Shown piece after piece: positions 44,273 to 53,451 of a DNA stretch of 57,248 nucleotides; positions within the stretch are counted from its first letter, which is position 1, and each line of letters starts with the position of its first letter. This stretch comes from Prochloraceae cyanobacterium (GTDB lineage Bacteria > Cyanobacteriota > Cyanobacteriia > Cyanobacteriales > JASJDA01): assembly GCA_030065265.1 (NCBI GenBank), contig JASJCW010000003.1:1-57248 (forward strand), given 5' to 3'. The notes below the pieces were generated by a model. The model was not told the DNA's origin. It saw only the letters and a list, made by a program, of their open reading frames with translations, and ran no database searches. The translations under genes and the position numbers were made by a program.

Positions 44273-44654
44273 AGAAAATAAGTTTTACGAAGGCGGCCCC
44301 CATATCGGCGATCTGATAATAAACGTTTTATTAGGATTTACCGTGATCTGTTTGCCCTTAACTGTGGCCGCAGTGGTTAGAGCTTTGTGGTTGAGATATT
44401 TAATCACCGATCGCCGCGTTTCAATAACTTCTGGATGGATGGGGCGCGAACGTACTGATATCATTTACAAAGACATCGTTAAAATTGTCAAAATGCCTCG
44501 AGGTATAGGCATATGGGGCGATATTGTCATCACCCTCAAAAACAGAACTCGTTTAGAATTGCGAGCAATTCCTAATTTTAGAGAAGTATCTGAATATATT
44601 GCCGAAAAAGCAGCACAAAAAACCGATAAATCGAAAGAAGCAATTACCGCTTAA
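44262..44654 (+). CDS. PH-domain (bPH_2) membrane protein
   Basis: 130 aa. One N-terminal TM region (LIINVLLGFTVICLPLTVAAVV) is followed by a small bacterial PH-like domain (YLITDRRVSITSGWMGRERT; IYKDIVKIVKMPRGIGIWGD). Its place between rnpA and yidC is conserved in cyanobacteria (the slr1470 position in Synechocystis, by recall). Function unknown; may assist YidC. The ATG overlaps the end of rnpA, giving coupled translation. Confidence 0.82.
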   Translation: MAIKENKFYEGGPHIGDLIINVLLGFTVICLPLTVAAVVRALWLRYLITDRRVSITSGWMGRERTDIIYKDIVKIVKMPRGIGIWGDIVITLKNRTRLELRAIPNFREVSEYIAEKAAQKTDKSKEAITA

Positions 44655-44797
44655 ATACCTCAGCGATCGCCAGACTGATTTGTATAGTTATGTTAAGCGA
44701 TCGCTAAACCAGATTTAGATTTTATGCCACAAGCGGCAAATATTAGATAAATTAGACTGAGAAAACCTTACAAAGCCAACAGCTAGCTCGATTTGAT

Positions 44798-45955
44798 ATG
44801 GATTTTGGAATCGGATTTATTTCCAATAACATCATGCTGCCAATCCTGGATTTCTTTTACGGGATTACGCCCAGCTATGGTTTTGCGATCGTCGCCCTCA
44901 CCTTAGTAATTCGCGGAGCAGTTTCTCCTCTCAATGCGGGGCAAATTCGCAACGCCAGAAAAATGCGAATTACTCAGCCAATGATGAAAAAAAGGCAAGA
45001 GGAAATTCAAAACAAGTATAAAGATAACCCAGAAAAACAACGGGAAGAATTAGGTAAATTAATGCAAGAATTCGGCAATCCCCTAGCGGGTTGTTTGCCG
45101 TTGTTGGTACAAATGCCGATTTTATTCGCATTGTTTGCCACTTTGAGAGGATCGCCATTTACAGACATTGCTTACACCCTAGACGTGCAAGTATTGCCCC
45201 GCGAGCAAATGGAATTCGTTCAGCCCCAAACTTTCAGCACTAAAGCTCAAAATATTTATGTTGATGACGGGGTTCACTACAAAATTGCCGCCCTATTACC
45301 AGCAGGAAAGCAACTAGTAGTTGGCAAAGAAAGCAAAATAGAATTTCAAACCGAAGCAGGCAAATCTTTAAACAACTTAATCGCAGAATACCCAGACAAA
45401 GACATTCAGCCAAAATGGGAAGTAACTAAAGGGCAAGAAAGGATTAACATCAAAGAAGATGGCACCATAGAGGCGATCGCCCCTGGAGACGCAACAATTC
45501 AAGCCACCATCCCCGGAATTGCTTCAGAAAAAGGATTTCTCTTCATCCAAAAGCTAGGCCGCGTTGGTGTATCTGGAGAAAACGGCGCGATCAATTGGGA
45601 TATTCTCGCTTTAGTAGTTATTTTTGGCGTTAGTTTATACGTCAACCAAACCTTGACCGGTCAGTCAGGACCTAACACCGGACAGCAACAAGCAATTAAC
45701 AAGTTTATTCCCGTAATCTTCAGTGGGATGTTTCTATTTTTCCCCTTACCTGCAGGGGTTTTACTGTACATCGTAGTCGCTAACGTTTTCCAAACCGGGC
45801 AAACCTTCTTTTTGATGCGCGAACCCCTACCAGATAACTTGCAAAAACTAGTACAGCAACAGGAAAAAGAAGAACGTAAGAAAACTGGCCAAGGGGGTAG
45901 AGAAGAACTACCTTTTGAAAAGAAACGTTCTAAGAAAAAAGAAAAAACATCATAA
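44798..45955 (+). CDS. yidC: Membrane protein insertase YidC/Oxa1/Alb3
   Basis: 385 aa. TM1 and the insertase core: [20 protein letters not shown], the basic hairpin [20 protein letters not shown], and [20 protein letters not shown] soluble insert of about 120 residues (140-260) separates the later helices ([18 protein letters not shown] and [20 protein letters not shown]). The tail is strongly basic ([11 protein letters not shown]), as in ribosome-binding Oxa1 types. It inserts thylakoid and plasma membrane proteins, including photosystem subunits. Confidence 0.93.
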   Translation: MDFGIGFISNNIMLPILDFFYGITPSYGFAIVALTLVIRGAVSPLNAGQIRNARKMRITQPMMKKRQEEIQNKYKDNPEKQREELGKLMQEFGNPLAGCLPLLVQMPILFALFATLRGSPFTDIAYTLDVQVLPREQMEFVQPQTFSTKAQNIYVDDGVHYKIAALLPAGKQLVVGKESKIEFQTEAGKSLNNLIAEYPDKDIQPKWEVTKGQERINIKEDGTIEAIAPGDATIQATIPGIASEKGFLFIQKLGRVGVSGENGAINWDILALVVIFGVSLYVNQTLTGQSGPNTGQQQAINKFIPVIFSGMFLFFPLPAGVLLYIVVANVFQTGQTFFLMREPLPDNLQKLVQQQEKEERKKTGQGGREELPFEKKRSKKKEKTS

Positions 45956-45968
45956 AGATCGAGGCGGT

Positions 45969-46457
45969 ATGAGGGAGAGGCAAATCCAGCGAGGTAAGGA
46001 GTGGTTGGAGAATCTACTCGAAATAATGGGAGTTCCAGCCTCAGTAACGGTAGAACAAATCGACTCAAGTTCAGAACAAGAAAATCCTTGGTTGACGATC
46101 GATCGCAATGATTTTAACCAGCAGCAGATAGAGGCACTAATCGGCCCGAAAGGAGAAGCAATCGATTCGATTCAATACTTAGCCAACACTTTGTTAAATA
46201 TTGGTGCAGATCCCCAAGAACAAAGTTCCTTCACAGTTGAATTAGACGGCTATCGCGCCAAAAGGAGAAAAGAGTTAGCAGCCTTGATCGAAGAAGTAGC
46301 CGCAAGGGTACGTCAAACAGGTAACGAAGTTGCCATCGAGTCCTTATCTTCAGCAGAACGCCGTCAAATTCACACTTTATTAAAAGATTCAGAAGACTTA
46401 GCGACTGAAAGTCGAGGGCAAGAACCAAACAGACATTTAGTAGTTCGCCTTCGCTAA
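45969..46457 (+). CDS. jag: KH-R3H RNA-binding protein (Jag/KhpB-like)
   Basis: 162 aa from the ATG chosen. KH-like part: WLTIDRNDFNQQQIEALIGP then KGEAIDSIQYLANTLLN. R3H domain: RRKELAALIEEVAARVRQTG and LSSAERRQIHTLLKD, ending NRHLVVRLR. No Jag-N domain. RNA binding is inferred. ATG at 45969 with GAGGCGG just upstream is preferred over 45915, which would overlap yidC by 41 bp. It forms the end of the rpmH-yidC block. Confidence 0.88.
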   Translation: MRERQIQRGKEWLENLLEIMGVPASVTVEQIDSSSEQENPWLTIDRNDFNQQQIEALIGPKGEAIDSIQYLANTLLNIGADPQEQSSFTVELDGYRAKRRKELAALIEEVAARVRQTGNEVAIESLSSAERRQIHTLLKDSEDLATESRGQEPNRHLVVRLR

Positions 46458-46494
46458 ATTCTAAAATGGGAATTAGTAGGAGATTTTACCAAAA

Positions 46495-46998
46495 ATGGAA
46501 GTTATCTACATTCCTCAATTACTCAAAGCACCAGATAGAACCGAGGAAATCACCCTAGATGAGCCGATTGCCGGTTTAAATACCTTAACCCCAGTCAAAG
46601 GAGCGATCGTCATAACTCACGGAGGCACTTATTTAGAAGTGAGTGCAAAAGCAGAAACAATTATTACGGTCGTTTGCGATCGCTGTTTGGCTAATTACAA
46701 TCATCGCTTATCTGTCGATACTTCCGAAATAATTTGGCTAGAAGATAATGCCGATGAAACAGCCAAGTTTGTCGAACGAGAAATTCCTTTAGAAGATCTC
46801 TCCGAAAAACTCTCTCCTTGGGGGTATTTTGAACCAGAATCCTGGCTGTACGAACAATTATCCCTAGCAATGCCCATGCGTCAATTATGCGGTGAAGAAT
46901 GCCCCGGAGCAGCAGATCTCCGAACCGAAAACACCGATCCTCTAGTTGACAGCCGTTGGGCCAGTTTGGCCGCATTAAAAGAAAAATTCTCAGGCTGA
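46495..46998 (+). CDS. YceD family protein (DUF177)
   Basis: 167 aa. CDRCLANYNHRLSVD near 62 and CGEECPGAADLRT near 138 are the cysteine pairs of the YceD/DUF177 family; in other bacteria and plastids it is linked to 23S rRNA accumulation and L32. Acidic overall, with PLEDLSEKLSPWGYFEPESW in the middle. ATG at 46495. No rpmF adjacent, unlike in many bacteria. Confidence 0.87.
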   Translation: MEVIYIPQLLKAPDRTEEITLDEPIAGLNTLTPVKGAIVITHGGTYLEVSAKAETIITVVCDRCLANYNHRLSVDTSEIIWLEDNADETAKFVEREIPLEDLSEKLSPWGYFEPESWLYEQLSLAMPMRQLCGEECPGAADLRTENTDPLVDSRWASLAALKEKFSG

Positions 46999-47068
46999 TT
47001 ATCGCGCGCGACCGCCAGCTTAAACAAAACCGAAAAAAACAACGATCGAGAACAGAAAAATCGAAAAA

Positions 47069-48577
47069 ATGACTTTTAATCAAGAGTTTCAACTGTTACT
47101 GCGAGCTTGCTATCCGCTCGTTTACGTTGCCACTCCCGAAGAGGAAAGAGTAGAAGCCGCGATCGCACTTTCGGCAAAAGCAGTCGGCGATCGCCCCGTT
47201 TATATTTGGGATTTTGTCGAAGGCTATCAAAATAATCCTAACTATCAAGGCTTCGGCAAACGTAACCCCCTACAAGCCTTAGAATTACCGGAAAAACTGC
47301 CCCAAAGTGCCGGGGGGATCTTTATTTTACGAGATTTTCAACGCTTTTTAGAAGATATCTCAGTCTCTCGCAAATTGCGTAATTTAGCCAGGGTTTTAAA
47401 ATCAGCTCCCAAAAATATCGCGATCGTTTCTTCAGAAATTAACATTCCTAGAGAATTGAGCGAAGTAATTACGGTAATTGAATTTCCTTTACCGACAACC
47501 GTAGAAATCAAAACAGAAGTGCAAAGACTGCTTGCTTCAGTGGGACAAAATCTAGCCGACAAAAAATTAGACGAATTAGTGAATACGGCTCGAGGGCTAT
47601 CTTTAGAAAGAATTAGAAGAGTTTTAACCAGGGCGATCGCAGTTTCGGGCCAGCTGCAACCAGAAGATATCGAACTAGTATTAGAAGAAAAACGTCAATC
47701 AATTCGTCAGACTCAAATTTTAGACTTTTATCCCGCCAAAGAACAAATCTCCGATATCGGCGGATTAGATAACCTCAAAGACTGGTTATTGCGTCGTGGC
47801 GGAGCTTTTTCCGAGCGAGCTAGAGCTTACGGTCTACCCTACCCTCGCGGCCTCTTATTGGTCGGAATTCAAGGCACGGGAAAATCGTTAACAGCCAAAG
47901 CGATCGCCCATCATTGGCATTTACCCTTGTTGCGTCTCGACATCGGTCGCTTGTTCGGTGGTTTGGTCGGAGAAAGCGAATCTCGTACCCGTCAGACAAT
48001 TAATTTGGCCGAGGCGATCGCTCCTTGTATTCTTTGGATCGACGAAATTGATAAAGCTTTTTCCGGTATTGATGGTAAAGGCGACTCGGGAACTACTAGC
48101 AGAGTGTTCGGAACTTTTATTAACTGGTTAGCAGAGAAAAAATCCCCAGTATTTGTCGTGGCTACAGCTAACAACGTCCGCGCATTACCCCCAGAAATGT
48201 TACGCAAAGGACGCTTTGACGAGATATTTTTTGTTGGTCTGCCCAGTCAAACTGAAAGAGAAGCAATTTTTAAAGTTCATTTGTCTCGCGTCAGACCTCA
48301 CAATCTAAAGAATTATGACATTTCTCGGCTTGCTTACGAAACCCCATTATTCTCTGGAGCTGAAATAGAACAAACTATAATCGAAGCGATGCATATTGGT
48401 TTCAGCCAAAATCGCGATTTCACTAATGATGATATTTTAGAATCAGCCAGTCAGATAGTTCCTTTAGCCCAAACAGCTAAAGAACAAATTGAGTTTTTAC
48501 AAAACTGGGCTGCTGCGGGTAAGGCTCGCATGGCTTCTAAACAAAGTGGCACTTTTAAAGTAAACTTCAATAGTTAG
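47069..48577 (+). CDS. ycf46: AAA+ ATPase, Ycf46 type
   Basis: 502 aa. The N-terminal degenerate AAA-like part (about 1-215) starts with LLLRACYPLVYVATPEEERV. The AAA+ core has Walker A GIQGTGKSLTAKAIA (about 265-280), Walker B ILWIDEIDKAFSG, sensor ATANN and arginine RKGRFDEIFFVGLP. Ycf46 is conserved from cyanobacteria to red-algal plastids; in Synechocystis it has been linked to regulation of photosynthesis and CO2 use. It is 70 bp after YceD and 17 bp before the SH3 gene, likely an operon. Confidence 0.93.
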   Translation: MTFNQEFQLLLRACYPLVYVATPEEERVEAAIALSAKAVGDRPVYIWDFVEGYQNNPNYQGFGKRNPLQALELPEKLPQSAGGIFILRDFQRFLEDISVSRKLRNLARVLKSAPKNIAIVSSEINIPRELSEVITVIEFPLPTTVEIKTEVQRLLASVGQNLADKKLDELVNTARGLSLERIRRVLTRAIAVSGQLQPEDIELVLEEKRQSIRQTQILDFYPAKEQISDIGGLDNLKDWLLRRGGAFSERARAYGLPYPRGLLLVGIQGTGKSLTAKAIAHHWHLPLLRLDIGRLFGGLVGESESRTRQTINLAEAIAPCILWIDEIDKAFSGIDGKGDSGTTSRVFGTFINWLAEKKSPVFVVATANNVRALPPEMLRKGRFDEIFFVGLPSQTEREAIFKVHLSRVRPHNLKNYDISRLAYETPLFSGAEIEQTIIEAMHIGFSQNRDFTNDDILESASQIVPLAQTAKEQIEFLQNWAAAGKARMASKQSGTFKVNFNS

Positions 48578-48594
48578 GACTAAGTATTTTTATA

Positions 48595-49038
48595 GTGAAA
48601 AGCAATACTATTTCAGGTTTCTTTCAGTTTGTTCTGGGTTTTTTCCTCGGTATTGTTATCTTGAGTGGAAGCGCGGTTGGTGTAGCCTATTATCTCTTTA
48701 CCAAAATGACAATAGTCCCGGAAAAACCCATATTTCCCGAAGAAAAAACCAGAAGTATCTCAGCTCAAACCATTCCTATCGAGACAAAAGCAAAACCTAT
48801 TGCCAGTCAAGTGGCTTTTGCCTCAGAAGGATATCGCGCTAGAGTTACTTGGCCTCAAGGCTTGGTTTTGCGCGCAGGCCCTACTACTCAATCGGCGCGT
48901 CTTGGAGGAATAGCATACAATAGTTTAATTGTAGTTCTCAAAGAAGATGTCAGCGTCGGATGGCAAAAAATTCGTGAAGTGCAAACAGGACGAGAAGGCT
49001 GGATTAAATCCGGGAATATCGAAAAGATACAGCCTTAA
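48595..49038 (+). CDS. Membrane-anchored SH3-domain protein
   Basis: 147 aa, GTG start. One N-terminal TM helix (FVLGFFLGIVILSGSAVGVAYYLF) leads to a periplasmic linker and a bacterial SH3 domain (RVTWPQGLVLRAGPTTQSAR; GGIAYNSLIVVLKEDVSVGW; REGWIKSGNIEKI). SH3b domains usually bind peptidoglycan or metals. Only 17 bp separates it from ycf46, so it is expected to share that transcript. Confidence 0.8.
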   Translation: MKSNTISGFFQFVLGFFLGIVILSGSAVGVAYYLFTKMTIVPEKPIFPEEKTRSISAQTIPIETKAKPIASQVAFASEGYRARVTWPQGLVLRAGPTTQSARLGGIAYNSLIVVLKEDVSVGWQKIREVQTGREGWIKSGNIEKIQP

Positions 49039-49249
49039 AAACGATATTTTGCTCGAAACCGATCGCCAAAAACACCCAATTTCCATTTATTTTTTCCAAG
49101 CAATTCAAATCTTGTTTGCTGTGGAGGACAGATTTTAATTAAGCAGCAAAATATCAGTACAGTCAAGCAAAACTGCGATCGATATCTAATTCTTTTAAAT
49201 TAAATTTAATAGTTTAATATTTATTTTTTTAAATCGATTTTAATTTTTC

Positions 49250-50203
49250 CTATTTATTGTTGTTATTTTTATTATTAGTATTTCCGTTTTCTTCTTCAGA
49301 AATTGTGGGAAACGCGTCCAATAAATCGCTCAGCCTTTTTATTTCTTCTTCTAAAGGTTTTTGCTCTAGATTTAATTCGTCTAAAACAGAATCACTTTTA
49401 TTCTCCGTAGAGTTTGTCAAACCTTCTAAGTCTAGTGATTCTTCATCGTAGGAAGGTAAATCTTCAAAGAAATCTGCAAGTTGTTGAATCTCATCAGTAT
49501 CATCTGTTATCGGATCTGCTTCATTCAGATTTGCGTCTTCCGAGCCAATTTTAAACAATTCTTTTATTCCTGCTTCAGTAGCATCAGATAAAGAACTAGG
49601 TTCATCAGATCCCGTCAATATGCCGCTTAATTCTGCTTCATCAAAATCAAGAGAATCAATTGATGGAAGTCCTTCTAAAAATTCGTCGAAGTTTTCGGTT
49701 TTATTTTTGAATTGTTCTCTAGAAATATCGAGTTGTTTTAATTGATTTTCGTATTCTTCTTTGACAGAATTAACTGTCTCTTCTAATTCTTTTTTGTGAG
49801 ACTCTTCTAATTCTTGAATTTTAGCTCGGTGGGAATCTTGTAGCTCTTGAATTGTAGCTTGATGAGATTTTTCAAGCTCTTCAATATCGGTTAAATTAGC
49901 TCGTTCTAAACTTTCAATTTTATTGATATTTTCTTTTTCTAATTTTTTAATTAAAGCTTGAGTTTCAAGCTTAGCCTTATCCGTCGCTTCGAGAGCCTTA
50001 AGTTCGCTCTCTTCTTGCAAAGACATTATGGTATTTTGCAGTCTAGTCTGGTGTTCTTGTTCGGATTGTTCCAGTTTTTTCTGCATTTGTTGTAACTGTT
50101 TTTCTTTGCGATCTATTTTGCTCTTTTGCATGAAGAACAAAACTGCCGCACCAACCAAAAATCCAACAATACCGCCAATTACAAATTGCATTAGTGCCTC
50201 CAA
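49250..50203 (-). CDS. TM-anchored hendecad coiled-coil protein, function unknown
   Basis: 317 aa. A glycine-rich TM helix (FVIGGIVGFLVGAAVLFFM, about 7-25) precedes a long coiled coil (about 28-170) with an 11-residue repeat: LEKSHQATIQE, LQDSHRAKIQE, LEESHKKELEE. The C-terminal half is very acidic and disordered-looking, with recurring short motifs (FDEFLEGLPSID; LADFFEDLPSYDEE; LSDLLDAFPTISEEE), ending in an Asn run. The three L-x-x-[FL]-[FL]-x-x-[LF]-P motifs look like repeated interaction peptides. No family is recognised. M5 could be the start. Confidence 0.7.
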   Translation of the reverse strand: MEALMQFVIGGIVGFLVGAAVLFFMQKSKIDRKEKQLQQMQKKLEQSEQEHQTRLQNTIMSLQEESELKALEATDKAKLETQALIKKLEKENINKIESLERANLTDIEELEKSHQATIQELQDSHRAKIQELEESHKKELEETVNSVKEEYENQLKQLDISREQFKNKTENFDEFLEGLPSIDSLDFDEAELSGILTGSDEPSSLSDATEAGIKELFKIGSEDANLNEADPITDDTDEIQQLADFFEDLPSYDEESLDLEGLTNSTENKSDSVLDELNLEQKPLEEEIKRLSDLLDAFPTISEEENGNTNNKNNNNK

Positions 50204-50507
50204 ACTTAGCTGTTTATTATAGTCGATCCTCGATCGCTCCGAAATCTTTAGTCTTTATTGATTTTAGATCGAGCGATTAGTTCGTTTTTGGATTTTGTTG
50301 ATAGATTTGAGCCACGAAATCATCAGAATCTTAACTATCGAAATCGATGAATGTAGTTAAAGTTTAATTGTTTGTTGCCCTCAGATTAGTTTAACTTCAA
50401 TATATCTCTCCGATTAACTCTCAAGCCAACTTTAATTTTAATCTCGAATATAGTAGGTGATTAGAAGATTTTAAGCAAGAGATCGCCCGATCGAGATCGA
50501 GGCAATT
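50204..50507. other. Intergenic region, 304 bp
   Basis: AT-rich spacer between the coiled-coil gene and the DMT transporter gene, both on the minus strand. It holds several CGATCG sites, an imperfect GATCGCCCGATCGAGATC palindrome at about 50480-50497, and no ORF. Confidence 0.4.
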
Positions 50508-51416
50508 TTAAGTCAGTCTGCGATCGCCAATAACGGCAAAGCCAACTCCTAGAAGTTGGATCGCTCCTCCCAACAATACCAACAAAGAGGGAACTTCAGC
50601 AAACAATAAAAAACCGAAGAAACTAGCACAAATCGGTTCAAATAATAGTGCTAAAGCCACTAAAGTCGGAGAAATCACAGCTAAAGACCAATTAAAGCTA
50701 GTATGACCGATTAGTTGCGAGACAACTGCCATTAAAAAAACATAAAAATAAACTGGTGTTTCATAGCTCAAATATCCCGAACCAAACAAAATAGGTACAG
50801 GAAATAAAACGATCGCCGCAGTAGTATATGCGATCGCCGCGTAAATATCAATCTTCAAACCATTTTGTTGTGCCAAACGACCGAACAGCAAATAGCAACT
50901 GACAAAAATGCTGCCAGTTAATGCCAGTAAATTGCCTAATAACGGATTAGAATATGCTGCGGTTGCTGCTCGATCGCCAAAAGCAATGACTATTGACCCC
51001 AAAATAGCGATCGAAATCCCCGCGATCGTCAATTTACTCGGTTTTTCCTTTAATAACCACCAAGATAAAATTGCCACCCAAATAGGGTTAGTAGTTACTA
51101 AAGTTGTTGAAGCTGCGATCGAAGTAAAAGATAGCGAACTAATCCAAACAGCAAAATGAACCGCCAAAGAGATTCCAGCACCAACAGCATACCAATAGGC
51201 TTTAAAATTCACTTTGACTTTGGCAATATTCTTCCACAATGGCAGTATTACAAGTGCAGATACCAGCAGACGAGAAGCAGCTAAAAACAAGCTGAAATCA
51301 ACTCCTCCCCCTTCTCCTGCGGCCATAGCTAGACGAACGAAAATAGCCGCACTAGATACGCTAACTACGCCAAGGAGTAAAATAAATACGACCTGCCATT
51401 TTTGGGGCTTTTTCAT
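50508..51416 (-). CDS. DMT-superfamily transporter (EamA domains)
   Basis: 302 aa, ten TM helices in two EamA halves. Visible segments include VVFILLLGVVSVSSAAIFV, YAVGAGISLAVHFAVWISSL with TTLVTTNPIWVAILSWWLL, and LIGHTSFNWSLAVISPTLVAL then LLVLLGGAIQLLGVGFAVIG. EamA proteins export amino acids or other small metabolites; substrate unknown. ATG at 51416 is preferred over the TTG two codons earlier. It starts 15 bp from the divergent DUF1823 gene. Confidence 0.88.
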   Translation of the reverse strand: MKKPQKWQVVFILLLGVVSVSSAAIFVRLAMAAGEGGGVDFSLFLAASRLLVSALVILPLWKNIAKVKVNFKAYWYAVGAGISLAVHFAVWISSLSFTSIAASTTLVTTNPIWVAILSWWLLKEKPSKLTIAGISIAILGSIVIAFGDRAATAAYSNPLLGNLLALTGSIFVSCYLLFGRLAQQNGLKIDIYAAIAYTTAAIVLFPVPILFGSGYLSYETPVYFYVFLMAVVSQLIGHTSFNWSLAVISPTLVALALLFEPICASFFGFLLFAEVPSLLVLLGGAIQLLGVGFAVIGDRRLT

Positions 51417-51431
51417 TAGCAAATTGAAACT

Positions 51432-51809
51432 ATGTCTGAATTACCACCGCTAAATACAGAAACCATCTGGGCAATCATTAAAGCAGAAATTGACGATCGC
51501 ACTGTAAATCAATTGGTTTGGCATTATTTAGGATATCGCTATAATTCTCTAGAAAATACTTGGGATAATAGTAACGTGTCTGAAGAATGGCGATCGCAAT
51601 ATCCAGAGCCTCCCGATTTTATCGCCGATCGCCCCCCAACCGTTAAATTAACTCGTTCTATTCCCAAACCAAACAAACAGCTTCTTAAGGAAAAATTGGG
51701 TTTTCAAGGTTATAAAGTAGGCGAATTTACCCCGACGCAAGCCCGTCGCGCTACTATGGCTAATTGGTTGTTAAATTATATGCAAGAAAATGGTATCCCA
51801 ATTAATTAG
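51432..51809 (+). CDS. DUF1823 family protein
   Basis: 125 aa, soluble. LPPLNTETIWAIIKAEIDD, TVNQLVWHYLGYRYN, PEPPDFIADRPPTVKLTRSI and LKEKLGFQGYKVGEF match the DUF1823 family, which is restricted to cyanobacteria, algae and plants as far as I know and has no assigned role. ATG at 51432. Divergent from the transporter gene across 15 bp, so the two promoters must overlap coding sequence or lie upstream within the neighbours. Confidence 0.85.
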   Translation: MSELPPLNTETIWAIIKAEIDDRTVNQLVWHYLGYRYNSLENTWDNSNVSEEWRSQYPEPPDFIADRPPTVKLTRSIPKPNKQLLKEKLGFQGYKVGEFTPTQARRATMANWLLNYMQENGIPIN

Positions 51810-51855
51810 TTATTTTGCTAAGCAAAGTATCTGAAAACAATTATTAGCGATCGCC

Positions 51856-52611
51856 TTAAGCTTCTTCTAAATAATTATATTTCTGGTTATAAATATAAAC
51901 TCCACTTTCTAGATCTTCGGCAATTTTTTCCAGCCAAGAACGAAAATTGACAGCAACTAATTCGCGATCGTCACAATCGTGCCACAAAGTAATAATTTGC
52001 CCGTAATTACCATTAATATCTGGATCTAAATCCAAACAATCCTGATTTCCAGCCCCATCGTAATACCATTTTTCAAAAGTAATAAGATACTTAATGCAGG
52101 TAAAAAGGTCAGGAGTCAGAGAGGTCGTCGCTGCGCTCCTCGTGCGGCAAGCGGAGCAGGGGTCAGACAATACAAGCTTTTTCAACTTTTTTCATATTTT
52201 TAAATAAAATCGCTATGTATTTTGCTATTTTTGCAAATTGGTATAAGTTATCGGAATCAATTTCGGATTCCACCAATAATTTATTTTTATTACTCTATCT
52301 AGTTCGCAATAGCTACTGAAACATTCGGGATCGTCAAATTCTCCAGCATCAAATAATTCTTTCCACACTTTCTATTCTTCGATTATTCTTTTTAAACCAA
52401 TAAGCTTAAAATCATCAATCCAAATAACATTAAGTTTCTCTAATCCATTATGAATGCGATAAGATGCTTTAGAATCTTCAGGAAATTACACACCTAAAAT
52501 AGCTGCTGTATTTTCGCTCTCTGCTTGACTTGCTCCAGGTTCTAAACGATTTAAAATTGCTGGATCATTTATTTTTAACCAAGCTTCGAGCCGCTCCCAA
52601 ATTCGATCCAT
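51856..52611 (-). pseudogene. SMI1/KNR4 family protein, broken by two nonsense codons and a 180-bp insertion
   Basis: On the minus strand from ATG 52609-52611 the frame reads MDRIWERLEAWLKIND, EPGASQAESENTAAI, a TAA at 52486-52488 (codon 42, where relatives usually have Lys: GVKFPED), PEDSKASYRIHNGLEK, a TAG at 52372-52374 (codon 80, usually Trp: EEWKVWKEL), then WWNPKLIPIT. A 180-bp MITE-like insert follows at 52064-52243. The frame resumes with YDGAGNQDCLDLDPDING, HDCDDRELVAVNFRSWLEKI and ends at 51856. Removing insert and one TTA copy gives ~190 codons, the family's usual size. SMI1/KNR4 proteins often act as immunity proteins in bacteria. Confidence 0.85.
52064..52243. mobile_element. 180-bp MITE-like insertion with TTA target duplication
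   Basis: The ends read TACCATTTTTCAAAAGT (left, + strand) and, inverted, TACCAATTTGCAAAAATAG: about 14 of 18 match. TAA occurs at both flanks (52061-52063 and 52244-52246), i.e. TTA on the coding strand. It encloses a fragment GTCAGGAGTCAGAG ... GGGGTCAG with GC-rich CGTCGCTGCGCTCC between. No ORF of a transposase. A 3-bp TNA duplication resembles IS5-family (IS1031-type) insertion. Confidence 0.8.
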
Positions 52612-52841
52612 AATTGAAAAATCTGACTGAAGAAATACTATTTTAAAAACTAATTATCTCAGCAAAAAGCAAATAAAGATCCAGAGATTAATCGATGATT
52701 TATTATATTGTTAAGTGGTTACAAAAAAATTAGACAAGCTTGGGTGGGATTATTTTTAACAGAGCGATGTTTAACTTTTGAAAATAAAATATAATATTTC
52801 TTTATCGAGTTCGATAGAGCAGTTATTAATAAAAGACCTGC

Positions 52842-52862
52842 GATCTGCGACCTCTGACCTCT
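52842..52862. repeat. TGACCTC heptamer fragment just upstream of pyrR
   Basis: GCGACCTCTGACCTCTGGGAG contains two overlapping CCTCTGA units of the same heptamer family as the 27.9 and 43.3 kb repeats. It ends about 11 bp before the pyrR ATG and supplies its GGGAG ribosome binding site. Confidence 0.6.
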
Positions 52863-52873
52863 GGGAGCAACCT

Positions 52874-53410
52874 ATGGCTGAAAAAACAATTGAAATACTT
52901 TCTGCGGAAGAAATTCGCCGAACCATTAACCGTTTGGCCTCCGAAGTAGTCGAAAAATCAGGAGATCTTTCCCAAATAGTATTGCTGGGAATTTATACCA
53001 GAGGAGTTCCCCTAGCAATATCGATCGGCGATCGCATTGCAGCATTAGAAGGATTTCAAGTTCCAGTAGGAGCGATCGACATTACATTTTATCGCGACGA
53101 CCTCGATCGCATTTCCACCCGTACCCCAGCAAAAACAGAAATCCCTGGAGATATTACCGGTAAAACAGTCATTATAGTAGACGACGTGATTTATTCCGGT
53201 CGGACGATCCGCGCTGCTTTAAATGCAGTTACAGAATACGGCAGATCGGCGAAAATTCGCTTGCTAGTCCTAGTCGATCGCGGTCACCGAGACCTACCAA
53301 TTCATCCCGATTTTACCGGAAAATACTTACCCACAGCCAAAGAAGAAAAAGTAAAAGTCTATCTCCAAGCAATAGACAAAAAAGATGCAGTTGAATTAAT
53401 TAAAGTGTAA
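52874..53410 (+). CDS. pyrR: Bifunctional PyrR: pyrimidine operon regulator / uracil phosphoribosyltransferase
   Basis: 178 aa from ATG 52874. [32 protein letters not shown] and the PRPP loop [18 protein letters not shown] are diagnostic, with [12 protein letters not shown] downstream. The frame is open 32 codons further upstream, but that part is encoded by a TGACCTC-type repeat and AT-rich DNA and is not PyrR-like. In cyanobacteria PyrR may serve mainly as UPRTase; no attenuator was recognised here. Confidence 0.93.
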   Translation: MAEKTIEILSAEEIRRTINRLASEVVEKSGDLSQIVLLGIYTRGVPLAISIGDRIAALEGFQVPVGAIDITFYRDDLDRISTRTPAKTEIPGDITGKTVIIVDDVIYSGRTIRAALNAVTEYGRSAKIRLLVLVDRGHRDLPIHPDFTGKYLPTAKEEKVKVYLQAIDKKDAVELIKV

Positions 53411-53451
53411 TTGCAGAGCAATTGTGTGAGATAATACAAAGTCGTTAATTT

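Noticed and set aside
51856..52185. Intact 109-codon gene on the minus strand starting MKKLVLSDPCSAC
   Set aside because: Its first ~40 codons come from the inserted MITE; the remainder is the C-terminal piece of the SMI1/KNR4 pseudogene.
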